Below are positions 1 to 6,265 of a DNA stretch of 9,528 nucleotides, piece by piece. Below the pieces are notes generated by a model, which worked only from the letters and a program-made list of their open reading frames with translations, searched no databases and was not told where the DNA came from. Every line of letters starts with the position of its first letter. The first letter of the stretch is position 1. The stretch is from Desulfobacteraceae bacterium. GTDB taxonomy: Bacteria > Desulfobacterota > Desulfobacteria > Desulfobacterales > UBA5616. A program made the translations under genes and the position numbers. The DNA lies in NCBI GenBank assembly GCA_030620375.1, contig JAUXEW010000089.1, positions 1-9,528 on the forward strand, written 5' to 3'.

Positions 1-19
1 AAGGATTCAAGGGTTCAAG
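1..19. repeat. Left arm of 19-bp inverted repeat
   Basis: The first 19 bases are the reverse complement of positions 173-191 with one mismatch (18/19). The arms enclose a truncated small gene. The left arm begins at base 1, so the repeat may extend beyond the window. The pair could be the ends of a small non-autonomous element or two copies of a dispersed intergenic repeat; the sequence alone cannot decide. Confidence 0.7.
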
Positions 20-46
20 TGACACGAAGTGACGCATCAGCGCTCA

Positions 47-211
47 ATGTTAAAGAATTACAAAGATTTGAAAGTCTGGCAAAAGTCATACGAACTCTGT
101 TTAGAAACATATAGCATAACAGCAAAATTCCCAAAGGAAGAAAGATACGGTCTAACTTCACACCCTTTAATCCTTGACCCCTTGAATCCTTGGACCCTCT
201 TCTCCAACTAA
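47..211 (+). pseudogene. Truncated four-helix-bundle protein (23S rRNA intervening-sequence type)
   Basis: The first 38 residues from the ATG at 47 read like the N-terminus of the four helix bundle / S23 intervening-sequence protein family: MLKNYKDLKVWQKSYEL, then FPKEERYGLTS. Full members, which run to roughly 115-125 residues, continue after GLTS with a QIRRAA..IPSNIAEG-like segment. Here the reading changes abruptly at about 161 to HPLILDPLNP and stops at 211. The foreign tail is encoded by the right arm of the inverted repeat (173-191). A GTG at 29 would add six residues, but the family normally begins at the Met used here. The family is known from insertions in 23S rRNA genes and as free-standing genes of unclear function. 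Only about the first third remains, so the product is probably not functional. Confidence 0.72.
173..191. repeat. Right arm of 19-bp inverted repeat
   Basis: Matches the reverse complement of 1-19 at 18 of 19 positions. It lies within the reading frame of the truncated four-helix-bundle gene and supplies its aberrant C-terminal codons. This suggests that the junction at about 161-172 is a recombination or insertion scar. Confidence 0.7.
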
Positions 212-222
212 ATTGGAGAAGA
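198..222. repeat. Perfect 10-bp stem-loop
   Basis: Positions 198-207 pair perfectly with 213-222 around a five-base loop. The left arm reads TCTTCTCCAA. The stem overlaps the stop codon of the truncated gene at 209-211. No T-run follows on either strand, so it is a poor match to an intrinsic terminator and more likely a repeat-associated palindrome or transcript-end stabiliser. Confidence 0.5.
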
Positions 223-238
223 ACCCCATTTCAAAACC

Positions 239-255
239 GACTGACGCAGTCTTTT
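239..255 (-). terminator. Weak, possibly bidirectional terminator
   Basis: A short stem, GACTG/CAGTC, has a three-base loop. It is followed by four T on the plus strand and by GGTTTT on the minus strand. It lies about 35 bases downstream of the stop of the minus-strand methyltransferase gene, which makes it a candidate transcript end. The stem is only 5 bp, so the call is tentative. Confidence 0.35.
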
Positions 256-287
256 GATCACTTTTTGATGGAATCATTTTTCTTTCT

Positions 288-1085
288 TTAAAATTCGAAT
301 CTTTTTGCCCGGTAAGCTTTTAAGTAATTTTGACAGTAAGCGTCCCTTCCCCGGAGTGCTTCTGCGGCAATAACAGTGGCCATCATCTGTTTGTCCAATG
401 GATTAATGATAGCGCCGTCAAGTCCTTTGGCGATGGCCATGCTCATAAAGATACGATTGATAAGTACTCTGTTGGGGAGGCCATACGAAATATTGGATAA
501 TCCGCACATCGTATGGACCCCTTGAAATAAGGTCATGGTCTTTTCAATGGCGTCTAAAAATTCAACGCCAAACCGGTTATCTACGGAAAGCGGTTGGACC
601 AGCGGATCCACAAAAATATTTTCAAGGGGGATATTTTTTTTAAGCAGCGCATTGATCAGTTTGTCCGCAATTTTTATTCTGTCATCAGCGGTCTTCGGCA
701 TTCCCTCGTCACTCATACACAGAGCGACAGCTTTTAGTTCCGTACCGGCTAAAAGCTGAAGAAGGACATCAAAACGACCTTTTTCAAGAGAAATGGAATT
801 AATCATCGCCGTCCCTTTGTGAACTGATAGTGCCGCCTCAATGACATGTGGGTCCGGGCTATCGATACAGCATGGCAAGTCCGTTACCTCCTGGACACTG
901 GTTACCAGCCATTTCATGTAACCGGCTTCCTTGTCCATAAACACACCGGCATTTACATCAATGTAATCTGCACCACTTTCACATTCATCCTTCGCTATTT
1001 TCTGAATGGCCGCTTTGTCCTGGTTTTCAATGGCTTCGGCAATCGCTTTTCGGCTCGCATTGATAAGTTCTCCGACAACAATCAT
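288..1085 (-). CDS. Methyltetrahydrofolate:corrinoid methyltransferase-like (pterin-binding TIM barrel)
   Basis: This protein should move a methyl group between methyl-tetrahydrofolate (or a related pterin) and a corrinoid protein, in the cytoplasm. At 265 residues it is about the length of AcsE/MeTr of the Wood-Ljungdahl pathway (about 262) and equals one pterin-binding TIM barrel. Conserved barrel features are present at family positions: GELIN (5-9), DVNAG (43-47), Asp75 in CIDS, Asn96 in MINS, Asp160 in VDPL, and Asn198 in GLSN followed by NR and INR, matching the pterin-binding Asp/Asn set and the catalytic-loop Asn known from MeTr. The start is supported by AAAGGA eight bases upstream on the minus strand. 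No corrinoid protein or activator lies beside it, so its partner must be elsewhere. It could serve acetyl-CoA synthesis, methionine synthesis or a demethylase system; the family call is firmer than the pathway. Confidence 0.88.
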   Translation of the reverse strand: MIVVGELINASRKAIAEAIENQDKAAIQKIAKDECESGADYIDVNAGVFMDKEAGYMKWLVTSVQEVTDLPCCIDSPDPHVIEAALSVHKGTAMINSISLEKGRFDVLLQLLAGTELKAVALCMSDEGMPKTADDRIKIADKLINALLKKNIPLENIFVDPLVQPLSVDNRFGVEFLDAIEKTMTLFQGVHTMCGLSNISYGLPNRVLINRIFMSMAIAKGLDGAIINPLDKQMMATVIAAEALRGRDAYCQNYLKAYRAKRFEF

Positions 1086-1228
1086 CTTTTCATTCCTTTA
1101 TTTGTATCCTGATTAAGTTTTGTTTAATCGGGGTTGTACAAACGTCTTTATTGGAAGGCTATTACACCTGAGCGACAATAGTCAAGTCGTAATCAAAAAG
1201 TCGTATTTTGCCTTAGATCGTTTCATAA

Positions 1229-1257
1229 TTGACTCTCAAGTCCGGTTCCCTTATACT
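1229..1257 (+). promoter_or_regulatory. Sigma70-type promoter of the Na+/phosphate transporter gene
   Basis: TTGACT (1229-1234) is followed after exactly 17 bases by TATACT (1252-1257). Each hexamer matches five of six consensus positions at the optimal spacing. Transcription would begin near 1264, leaving a leader of about 190 bases before the preferred start codon at 1457. The divergent methyltransferase gene begins at 1085, so the gap serves both directions. No equally good minus-strand promoter was found, only a TTGACT at 1180-1185 (minus) without a convincing -10. Confidence 0.6.
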
Positions 1258-1274
1258 TACGTCTGCAAGTAAAA

Positions 1275-1310
1275 AATCCTGGCCCAGAGGACCCGGTTTT
1301 TTATGTTTAA
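1275..1310 (+). repeat. 36-bp leader block, copy 1 (terminator-like)
   Basis: This block matches 3529-3564 at 35 of 36 positions. It contains CCTGG, a short spacer with CCAGAGG, then CCCGG and six T, and ends with ATGTTTAA. It starts 18 bases after the predicted -10. The hairpin-plus-T-run resembles a small intrinsic terminator, but this copy has a mismatch in the outer stem (CCTGG against CCCGG), so the fold is weaker than in copy 2. No plus-strand gene lies immediately upstream that would need terminating, so an attenuator, a very short RNA or a mobile repeat are all possible. Confidence 0.6.
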
Positions 1311-1370
1311 GGCCAAGGAAGGCGAAAATTTAGCGCTGAAAAGCTTCACTACGTGCAAAATTTGAGCCTG

Positions 1371-1400
1371 ACGCCGGGATTGGGTAAAAAGGGGCGTTTT
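1371..1400 (+). promoter_or_regulatory. Second terminator-like hairpin in the transporter leader
   Basis: ACGCC (1371-1375) can pair with GGCGT (1393-1397), followed by TTTT, inside the 5' leader of the transporter gene. The loop is long and G-rich. Upstream, at 1323-1365, two similar AAAATTT-containing segments (GCGAAAATTTAGC and GCAAAATTTGAGC) add some internal repetition. It may be part of a leader attenuator or simply a repeat remnant; no known riboswitch class was recognised. Confidence 0.25.
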
Positions 1401-1456
1401 GCAAAGGTCTCTGTGAGTATAGCGCGATGATAACGATTAGTCCGGTGGAGAAACCG

Positions 1457-3289
1457 ATGGCTTCACTATTTAAAAACAGGCCTACAAAAACAATGCTGTT
1501 TTTTGCTTTTTCAACGGTTTTATTTGTAACCACCAGTTTCGCTGCTGAAAGGGGTTCCGCAACCGTTTCGTGGAAATTCATGATTATCGGTCTTAGCGGC
1601 GGGCTTGCCCTTTTCCTCTATGGAATGAAAAAAATGAGCAGCGGCATGAAGAAAACCGCAGGAAACAAAATGCGGTCAATCCTTTCCGCTTTAACTAAAA
1701 ATCGTGTGATTGCACTCAGCGTCGGCGTCTTTATCACCATGATAATCCAATCCAGCAGTGCCACCACAGTGATGTTGGTGAGCTTCGTACAAGCCGGGCT
1801 TATGACTTTCGTCCAGTCATTGGGGGTAATTTTAGGGGCTGATATCGGAACCACCATCACCGCCCAGTTAATTGCCTTTGAACTGACCGACTATGCCTTG
1901 CTGATAATTGCCGTCGGCTTTGGTCTGCAAATGTTCTCTAAAAGTGACCATGCCAGGAATATCGGCGAAGTAATCCTCGGTTTCGGTATTCTCTTCTTCG
2001 GTATGAAGCTGATGAGTGACGCCATGAAACCGCTTAGAACTTATCCTGAATTTATGAACATTATGAAGGGGCTGGAGAATCCGTTACTCGGCTTATCTTT
2101 CGGAACCTTGTTTACGGCGATTGTTCAGAGCAGCAGCGCCGTTACCGGTATCATTATTGTTCTGGCCCAGCAGAGACTGATCACCCTGGAAGCTGGAATT
2201 GCAATCATTTTCGGCGCCAACATCGGTACCTGTGTTACCGCCGGGCTTGCTTCCATCGGCACTTCCCGTGAAGCAAAGCGCGTCGCGCTGGCGCATGTCA
2301 TTTTCAAAATCACCGGCGTGTTGATTTTCGTTTTCTGGATTCCTGAATTTGCGGCCCTTATTAGGGCTATTGCCGTCAGATTCGGCTCTCATGAGGCCCG
2401 TCAAATCGCCAATGCCCACACTATCTTCAATGTGGGTCTGGGGGTACTTTTTCTACCATTTACAAAACTCTTTGGAGTTTTGATTCTCAAAATTTTACCG
2501 GACAAGAAAATCGAGCAGGATATCATACCGGCAACGTGGCACCTCGATGATGGAAGCATCGCAACTCCCGTAATCGCTATCGACCTGGCCCGCACGGAAA
2601 TTTCCCGCATGGCAAAACTCCTGGCCCGAATGCTGCGGGCCATTATCATTCCATTCATGTCCGATAAAACACTGATCAACAGAGAAGCATTATCCAAAGG
2701 AGAAAAAGAGCTTTTAATAAAGGAAATCCCCACCCGGGATGAATATTTTCCTCAGCTCACGCTGCTTCAGGGAATCGATATGCGGGAAGAAAAGATTGAT
2801 TTTCTTAATAAAGAGGTAAGCAAATATCTAATAAAAATTGCCCGTCAGGGGATGTCAAATGAACAGGCCAGCGAAATTTATGCTATGATTTCAATCGCGA
2901 ACGATATGGAATCTATCGGCGACATCATCCACCGGAACATGATGCCGCTGATTGTCAAAAAGAAGGAACTGAGTATAGATTTTTCAGATGAGGGCAAGGA
3001 AGAGCTGATGATCTATCACCAGAAGGTATGCCGGCAGATCGAATTGCTAAGGGATGCTTTTGCAGAAATTGACCTCGAAAAGGCCCGGCAAATAATGTCA
3101 GAAGAACGAAAATTCCTGGACCTGGAATCCCAGTATCGCATAAAACATCTGGAACGGGTCCGCCACAACCGGATAGCATCCATGGGAACTCATGAAATCC
3201 ACATGGAACTGATGGACCTTTTGAAGCAGGTTATGGTTTACACGTCAAATATCGCCACTACCTTTCTGGAAAAATGCCAACCAAGCTGA
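1457..3289 (+). CDS. Na+/phosphate cotransporter (NptA/PNaS type) with C-terminal PhoU-like domain
   Basis: This inner-membrane protein should bring in phosphate with sodium. From Met1 at 1457 it has 610 residues: a signal-like hydrophobic segment ending TSFAAERG, then a transporter core with the two inverted Na/Pi repeats. Their signatures are QSSSATT (98-104) with GADIGTT (127-133), and QSSSAVT (224-230) with GANIGTC (253-259); NAHTIFN follows at 319-325. After about residue 355 the chain turns hydrophilic and helical, as in the PhoU-like domain of this family, which probably tunes transport. An ATG at 1427 would add ten residues, but 1457 has GGTGGAG six bases upstream and gives a cleaner signal sequence. 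It has its own promoter and a following hairpin, so it appears to be monocistronic. The family is clear; the transported ion is inferred. Confidence 0.92.
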   Translation: MASLFKNRPTKTMLFFAFSTVLFVTTSFAAERGSATVSWKFMIIGLSGGLALFLYGMKKMSSGMKKTAGNKMRSILSALTKNRVIALSVGVFITMIIQSSSATTVMLVSFVQAGLMTFVQSLGVILGADIGTTITAQLIAFELTDYALLIIAVGFGLQMFSKSDHARNIGEVILGFGILFFGMKLMSDAMKPLRTYPEFMNIMKGLENPLLGLSFGTLFTAIVQSSSAVTGIIIVLAQQRLITLEAGIAIIFGANIGTCVTAGLASIGTSREAKRVALAHVIFKITGVLIFVFWIPEFAALIRAIAVRFGSHEARQIANAHTIFNVGLGVLFLPFTKLFGVLILKILPDKKIEQDIIPATWHLDDGSIATPVIAIDLARTEISRMAKLLARMLRAIIIPFMSDKTLINREALSKGEKELLIKEIPTRDEYFPQLTLLQGIDMREEKIDFLNKEVSKYLIKIARQGMSNEQASEIYAMISIANDMESIGDIIHRNMMPLIVKKKELSIDFSDEGKEELMIYHQKVCRQIELLRDAFAEIDLEKARQIMSEERKFLDLESQYRIKHLERVRHNRIASMGTHEIHMELMDLLKQVMVYTSNIATTFLEKCQPS

Positions 3290-3312
3290 ATCTGTTTTTA
3301 TATTATAAATTG

Positions 3313-3343
3313 AACAAACAATGCGAGCGCATTGCTTGTTTAT
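3313..3343 (+). terminator. Probable terminator of the transporter gene
   Basis: CAATGCG (3319-3325) pairs with CGCATTG (3328-3334). The surrounding AACAA and TTGTT extend the stem with a small bulge, and TTT follows. It lies about 25 bases after the transporter stop codon. The T-run is short, so termination may be partial. Confidence 0.5.
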
Positions 3344-3452
3344 GTATCGCTCCTTAAAGGATTTGCTTTAAATTTAGGGTGCAAAACTTGAAAAATAAGA
3401 ACTATCCGTTGCACACTACACCATTTTTCTGATAACCTAAAAATAAACCGAT

Positions 3453-3490
3453 CAGCAAGCTTCGGGGAATGCGATCCATCCCTCGTTCAA
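3453..3490. repeat. Dispersed palindromic repeat, copy A (divergent)
   Basis: The segment begins CAGCAAGCTTCGGGGAAT and ends TCGTTCAA. It aligns with the copy at 6333-6373 at roughly three quarters of positions with one gap. It lies between the transporter terminator and the promoter of the alcohol dehydrogenase gene and encodes nothing recognisable. Confidence 0.5.
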
Positions 3491-3491
3491 A

Positions 3492-3520
3492 TTGCAGGGG
3501 GCAAATGGCATCAGGATAAA
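3492..3520 (+). promoter_or_regulatory. Candidate promoter of the alcohol dehydrogenase gene
   Basis: TTGCAG (3492-3497), a 17-base spacer, and GATAAA (3515-3520) form a moderate sigma70-type match. The predicted start near 3527 coincides with the beginning of the 36-bp leader block. The rest of the 3290-3597 gap holds only the terminator, the repeat and AT-rich sequence. Confidence 0.4.
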
Positions 3521-3528
3521 GTGTAAAG

Positions 3529-3564
3529 AATCCTGGCCCAGAGGACCAGGTTTTTTATGTTTAA
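3529..3564 (+). repeat. 36-bp leader block, copy 2 (terminator-like)
   Basis: This copy differs from 1275-1310 at one base. That base makes the outer stem CCTGG/CCAGG (3532-3536 with 3546-3550) perfect. An inner CC/GG pair closes an AGA loop, and six T follow at 3551-3556. It has the form of a compact intrinsic terminator but sits in the 5' leader, 34 bases before the start codon at 3598. It might also be a late terminator for the transporter transcript. Confidence 0.6.
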
Positions 3565-3597
3565 ATAAAAATAACACCGAAAAAAGGAGGATGAATC

Positions 3598-4695
3598 ATG
3601 AAGATTAAAGCAGCAGTAGCCCCGGGAACGGGAAAACCTTTTGAAATTCAGGAAGTGGAACTGGAAGACCCTCGTTCAAACGAGGTGCTTGTTCGTATCG
3701 TCGGAACCGGCTTATGCCACACGGATTTGCTGTTTAAGGACTACCTGCCCATACCCTTGCCGGCGGTTTACGGCCATGAGGGATCGGGCATCGTGGAAAA
3801 GGTCGGTGAGGGGGTAACCATGGTAAAACCGGGTGACCCTGTAGCCATCAGCTTCAATTCCTGCGGAATGTGTAACAATTGTCTTGCCGGCATGCCGTTT
3901 TATTGCCTGAATTTCACCGGTCTTAATTACAGCGGAGCACGGGCAGATGGCAGTATGCCCATCAGTAAGGACGGTGCGCCGCTATTCGGCTCGTTTTTCG
4001 GGCAGTCATCTTTTGCCGAATTTTCTCTGACCACCGAGCGAAATGTCGTTAAAGTACCGGAAGACGTACCACTGGAGATCTTAGGCCCTTTAGGTTGCGG
4101 CATACAGACCGGCGCGGGTACGGTTATGAACGCACTAAAGGTGCCGGCCGGATCTTCCATCGCGGTTTTCGGAACCGGCGCGGTGGGGCTAAGTGCCGTC
4201 ATGGCGGCAAAAGTGGTGGGGTGTACCTGCATTATCGGTGTGGATATCAAACCGCAACGGCTGGAAATGGCCAAGGAGTTCGGGGCCACCCACGTCATTA
4301 ATTCCGCGGAGAAAAATCCGGTTGGGGCAATACAGGCCATTACCGGTATGGGTGTCAATTATTCCATCGAAACCACCGCTGTGCCGACGGTCTATCGCCA
4401 GGCGGTCGAGGCCCTCGACCTAACGGGTGAATGCGTGTTGTTGGGCGCTCCCCCCATGGGCACTGAGGTAACATTTGACATGCAAACGCTTCTCACCGGG
4501 AGAAAGACCAGAGGGGTTATCGAAGGAGACAGCGTTCCCCAAAAAATTATTCCGCAACTGATTGATTTGTATAAACAGGGAAAGTTCCCATTTGATAAAT
4601 TGATCAAGTTTTATAATGTAAAAGATATCAATCAGGCGGTGGCGGATTCGGGACAAGGGGTAACCATCAAACCCGTTATTCAATTTGACAGTTAG
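3598..4695 (+). CDS. Zinc-dependent alcohol dehydrogenase, aryl/benzyl-alcohol type
   Basis: The enzyme should oxidise an alcohol, possibly aromatic, to the aldehyde with NAD+ in the cytoplasm. At 365 residues it matches the medium-chain zinc family (XylB-type about 366). Catalytic zinc ligands are visible as Cys40 (GLCHTD), His60 with Glu61 (GHEG) and Cys167 (LGCGIQTG). The structural zinc loop has Cys89, Cys92, Cys95 and Cys103 (SCGMCNNCLAGMPFYC). The Rossmann motif GTGAVG lies at 192-197, and Asp216 in IIGVD favours NAD over NADP. Translation has a strong AAAGGAGG seven bases upstream of the ATG. The gene stands alone between a promoter/leader block and a strong terminator. Aromatic substrate preference is inferred from general resemblance; an aliphatic or hydroxyacyl substrate is possible. 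Confidence 0.93.
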   Translation: MKIKAAVAPGTGKPFEIQEVELEDPRSNEVLVRIVGTGLCHTDLLFKDYLPIPLPAVYGHEGSGIVEKVGEGVTMVKPGDPVAISFNSCGMCNNCLAGMPFYCLNFTGLNYSGARADGSMPISKDGAPLFGSFFGQSSFAEFSLTTERNVVKVPEDVPLEILGPLGCGIQTGAGTVMNALKVPAGSSIAVFGTGAVGLSAVMAAKVVGCTCIIGVDIKPQRLEMAKEFGATHVINSAEKNPVGAIQAITGMGVNYSIETTAVPTVYRQAVEALDLTGECVLLGAPPMGTEVTFDMQTLLTGRKTRGVIEGDSVPQKIIPQLIDLYKQGKFPFDKLIKFYNVKDINQAVADSGQGVTIKPVIQFDS

Positions 4696-4719
4696 ATCTG
4701 ACAAGCTCTTTAAACTAAT

Positions 4720-4772
4720 AGCTGTTAAGCTGACACAGCATTTCTTACCGTTTGCCAGCTTAACAGCTTTTT
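4720..4772 (+). terminator. Strong intrinsic terminator after the alcohol dehydrogenase gene
   Basis: AGCTGTTAAGCTG (4720-4732) is perfectly complementary to CAGCTTAACAGCT (4756-4768), giving a 13-bp stem, and a run of five T ends at 4772. The loop of 23 bases is longer than usual. It lies 25 bases after the dehydrogenase stop and between two convergent genes, so it may also stop transcripts of the 4Fe-4S gene, though that strand has a poorer T-run. Confidence 0.75.
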
Positions 4773-4821
4773 CCCCACTGATAAAACAGGCCTCATCAAG
4801 ACACGAGATGAGTGGACTCCT

Positions 4822-5913
4822 TTATAGCCCAAAGCCCACGACATCTTCCCTTTGTTTCGGGGGCTTATAATCGGAACACCGTACCAGGGACAAACTTCCC
4901 GACGGGCATTGTGAAACACAGTTGCCGCATCCGATACAATAGTCCGGGTTGATCTTTGCCTTGTCGTCTTCCATTTCTATGGCCTCAACCTGGCAGAGAT
5001 CGACACATTCTTCGCACCCGGTGCAGGTCTCCGGGTCTACGACGGCCGCGAAGTTCGATCCGCCAATGCGGTTCAGTCCGCGATGTTTGAGCATTGGCTT
5101 CATAATCTGGCAACAGCACCCGCAACAGTTGCAAAGAACGATATTATCGCCCAGAAAGTTGTTGATAGTATGTATAAGCCCATGTTTTTCACAGGTTTTC
5201 AACAAATCCAAAAGTTCTTCCTTAGAGTAGCGCTTTCCGAACTTTCGGTCTACAATATAATCCGCGACCTTTCCAAAATAAACGCAAGCCTCCATGGGTA
5301 CGCCGTCAATTTTGCAAGGGTCCCCTTCAAACTTGGCCTCATGGCGACACGTACAGGTGCCCACGGCAAAGGAGTCTTCCTGGTCCATAATTTCTGAAAT
5401 TTTCTCCCAGGTAGCAATTTCAGTATTACTTGGCAGCTCTTCTTCTACCGCAAGGGTTCTTAATCCCGGAGAGCCCATTTTTTTATTGGCCGCCTCGACG
5501 TCTTTAAATAAATCATCGGCCATGGCACTCAGCTCTTTGTGCGTTTCCGCTATTAAGTGGAACCTTTTTCTGGCCTTTTCGGTTTCCTCACCTTTCAGGT
5601 ATTGAAGCTCGAAAATACCCGGGGCAAAGGGCGGCACTGAATATTCTTTTTCATTATTTTCCCTTTTCGCCACAAACATGATGCCTTCATCTGCCATGGT
5701 TTCCAACATATTTTCCAACTGGGCTTCATCCCGGTTCAACTGTTCGGCCAGGCGCTTTAACGTGTGGGCGCCCAAAGGCATTTCGGCTGCCAGTTTTGCC
5801 TGCTCCTCGGTGAACAGTTCCCGCAATAAGTTTAAAACCGAAACTATCGGCGGTCTTTTAACCACATTTTTATTTAACCGCTCGCATAATTTTACGTAAA
5901 TATCCTCGTTCAT
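4822..5913 (-). CDS. 4Fe-4S ferredoxin-like protein with Cys-rich central domain
   Basis: This is a cytoplasmic iron-sulfur protein of 363 residues, probably an electron carrier or redox-linked subunit; the exact role is not recognised. Residues 1-90 are charged and helical, resembling a winged-helix fold (LKRLAEQLNRDEAQLENMLETMADEG). A helical linker follows, then a Cys-rich core with GTCTCRHEA (Cys187, Cys189), Cys200, Cys210, Cys241 and the dense cluster CNCCGCCC (261-268). The C-terminus has two classic CxxCxxCxxxC motifs, at Cys297/300/303/307 and Cys326/329/332/336, each able to bind a [4Fe-4S] cluster. AGGAGGAA on the minus strand sits three bases before the ATG, giving strong translation. 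The upstream gap carries a TTGACA promoter. It is convergent to the dehydrogenase gene, so a shared pathway is possible but unproven. The N-terminal region could bind DNA and sense redox state, which is speculative. Confidence 0.88.
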   Translation of the reverse strand: MNEDIYVKLCERLNKNVVKRPPIVSVLNLLRELFTEEQAKLAAEMPLGAHTLKRLAEQLNRDEAQLENMLETMADEGIMFVAKRENNEKEYSVPPFAPGIFELQYLKGEETEKARKRFHLIAETHKELSAMADDLFKDVEAANKKMGSPGLRTLAVEEELPSNTEIATWEKISEIMDQEDSFAVGTCTCRHEAKFEGDPCKIDGVPMEACVYFGKVADYIVDRKFGKRYSKEELLDLLKTCEKHGLIHTINNFLGDNIVLCNCCGCCCQIMKPMLKHRGLNRIGGSNFAAVVDPETCTGCEECVDLCQVEAIEMEDDKAKINPDYCIGCGNCVSQCPSGSLSLVRCSDYKPPKQREDVVGFGL

Positions 5914-6016
5914 TATTTCCTCCTGTTAACGTATGGGTCATTTTTCCGTCGACCTCATATTTCATGGGGCAATAGACCCCTTTTAAAAGGATAAGAACTC
6001 ACTTTTATGAGAGCCG

Positions 6017-6046
6017 AGCATATGTGAAGAACAGATGGTATGTCAA
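6017..6046 (-). promoter_or_regulatory. Promoter of the 4Fe-4S protein gene
   Basis: On the minus strand a consensus TTGACA (6046-6041) is followed after 18 bases by TATGCT (6022-6017), four of six matches to TATAAT. Transcription would start near 6010, giving a leader of about 97 bases before the ATG at 5913. The leader has only a small GGGG/CCCC hairpin near 5966-5980. Confidence 0.5.
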
Positions 6047-6102
6047 TAGCTTCGTGAATCCAACATGGTAACTCTGACGATCAGGGAGGTGGTGAAGCTC
6101 CC

Positions 6103-6143
6103 CGCTGCAAGGTACGGGGCATGGACTCGCCGTTTCGGTTCAA
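6103..6143. repeat. Dispersed palindromic repeat, copy B
   Basis: It aligns without gaps to 6333-6373 at 33 of 41 positions; both end in GTTTCGGTTCAA. The preceding CCCC and internal GGGG can form a hairpin. The 9-base word CAACATGGT occurs at 6061-6069 and again at 6141-6149, bracketing this copy like a target-site duplication, though the second overlaps the repeat end by three bases. Confidence 0.55.
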
Positions 6144-6184
6144 CATGGTGGTACTTTGTTGATTTTATGTTTTTTTAGATTCTA

Positions 6185-6213
6185 TTGACTAAAATGATGT
6201 TTTTTGGTTTAAT
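6185..6213 (+). promoter_or_regulatory. Plus-strand promoter before a gene stump and the hotdog gene
   Basis: TTGACT (6185-6190), a spacer of exactly 17 bases and TTTAAT (6208-6213) form a good sigma70-type promoter in an AT-rich stretch. It lies about 53 bases before the start of the secreted-protein stump at 6266 and about 187 bases before the hotdog start at 6400. It may originally have served the lost gene and now drive the hotdog gene. Confidence 0.5.
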
Positions 6214-6265
6214 AACGTTGCTTTTACCTTCCAGCGACCTAACCTCAATAGGGAGAAGGGTACCC

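Noticed and set aside
1111..1142. GATTAA/TTAATC dyad and TTGTACAA palindrome upstream of the methyltransferase gene
   Set aside because: Both are short, match no operator I know, and the minus-strand promoter they would regulate is not convincing.
2093..2419. Minus-strand open frame of 108 codons within the transporter gene
   Set aside because: It is antisense to the conserved transporter core (QSSSAVT and GANIGTC region), has low-complexity composition and shows no family features.
3379..3414. GTGCAA/TTGCAC inverted arms in the gap after the transporter gene
   Set aside because: The arms are only 6 bp and 24 bases apart with no other supporting signal, so chance is the simplest explanation.
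3927..4358. Minus-strand open frame of 143 codons within the alcohol dehydrogenase gene
   Set aside because: It lies opposite the Rossmann domain of a clearly coding gene, and its Pro/Thr/Ala-rich translation is typical of an antisense shadow.
4685..4870. Plus-strand open frame of 61 codons after the dehydrogenase gene
   Set aside because: It runs through the intrinsic terminator hairpin and into the end of the convergent 4Fe-4S gene, with no ribosome-binding site.
5083..5605. Plus-strand open frames opposite the 4Fe-4S gene
   Set aside because: The minus-strand protein has conserved cysteine motifs and a strong ribosome-binding site; the plus-strand frames have neither.
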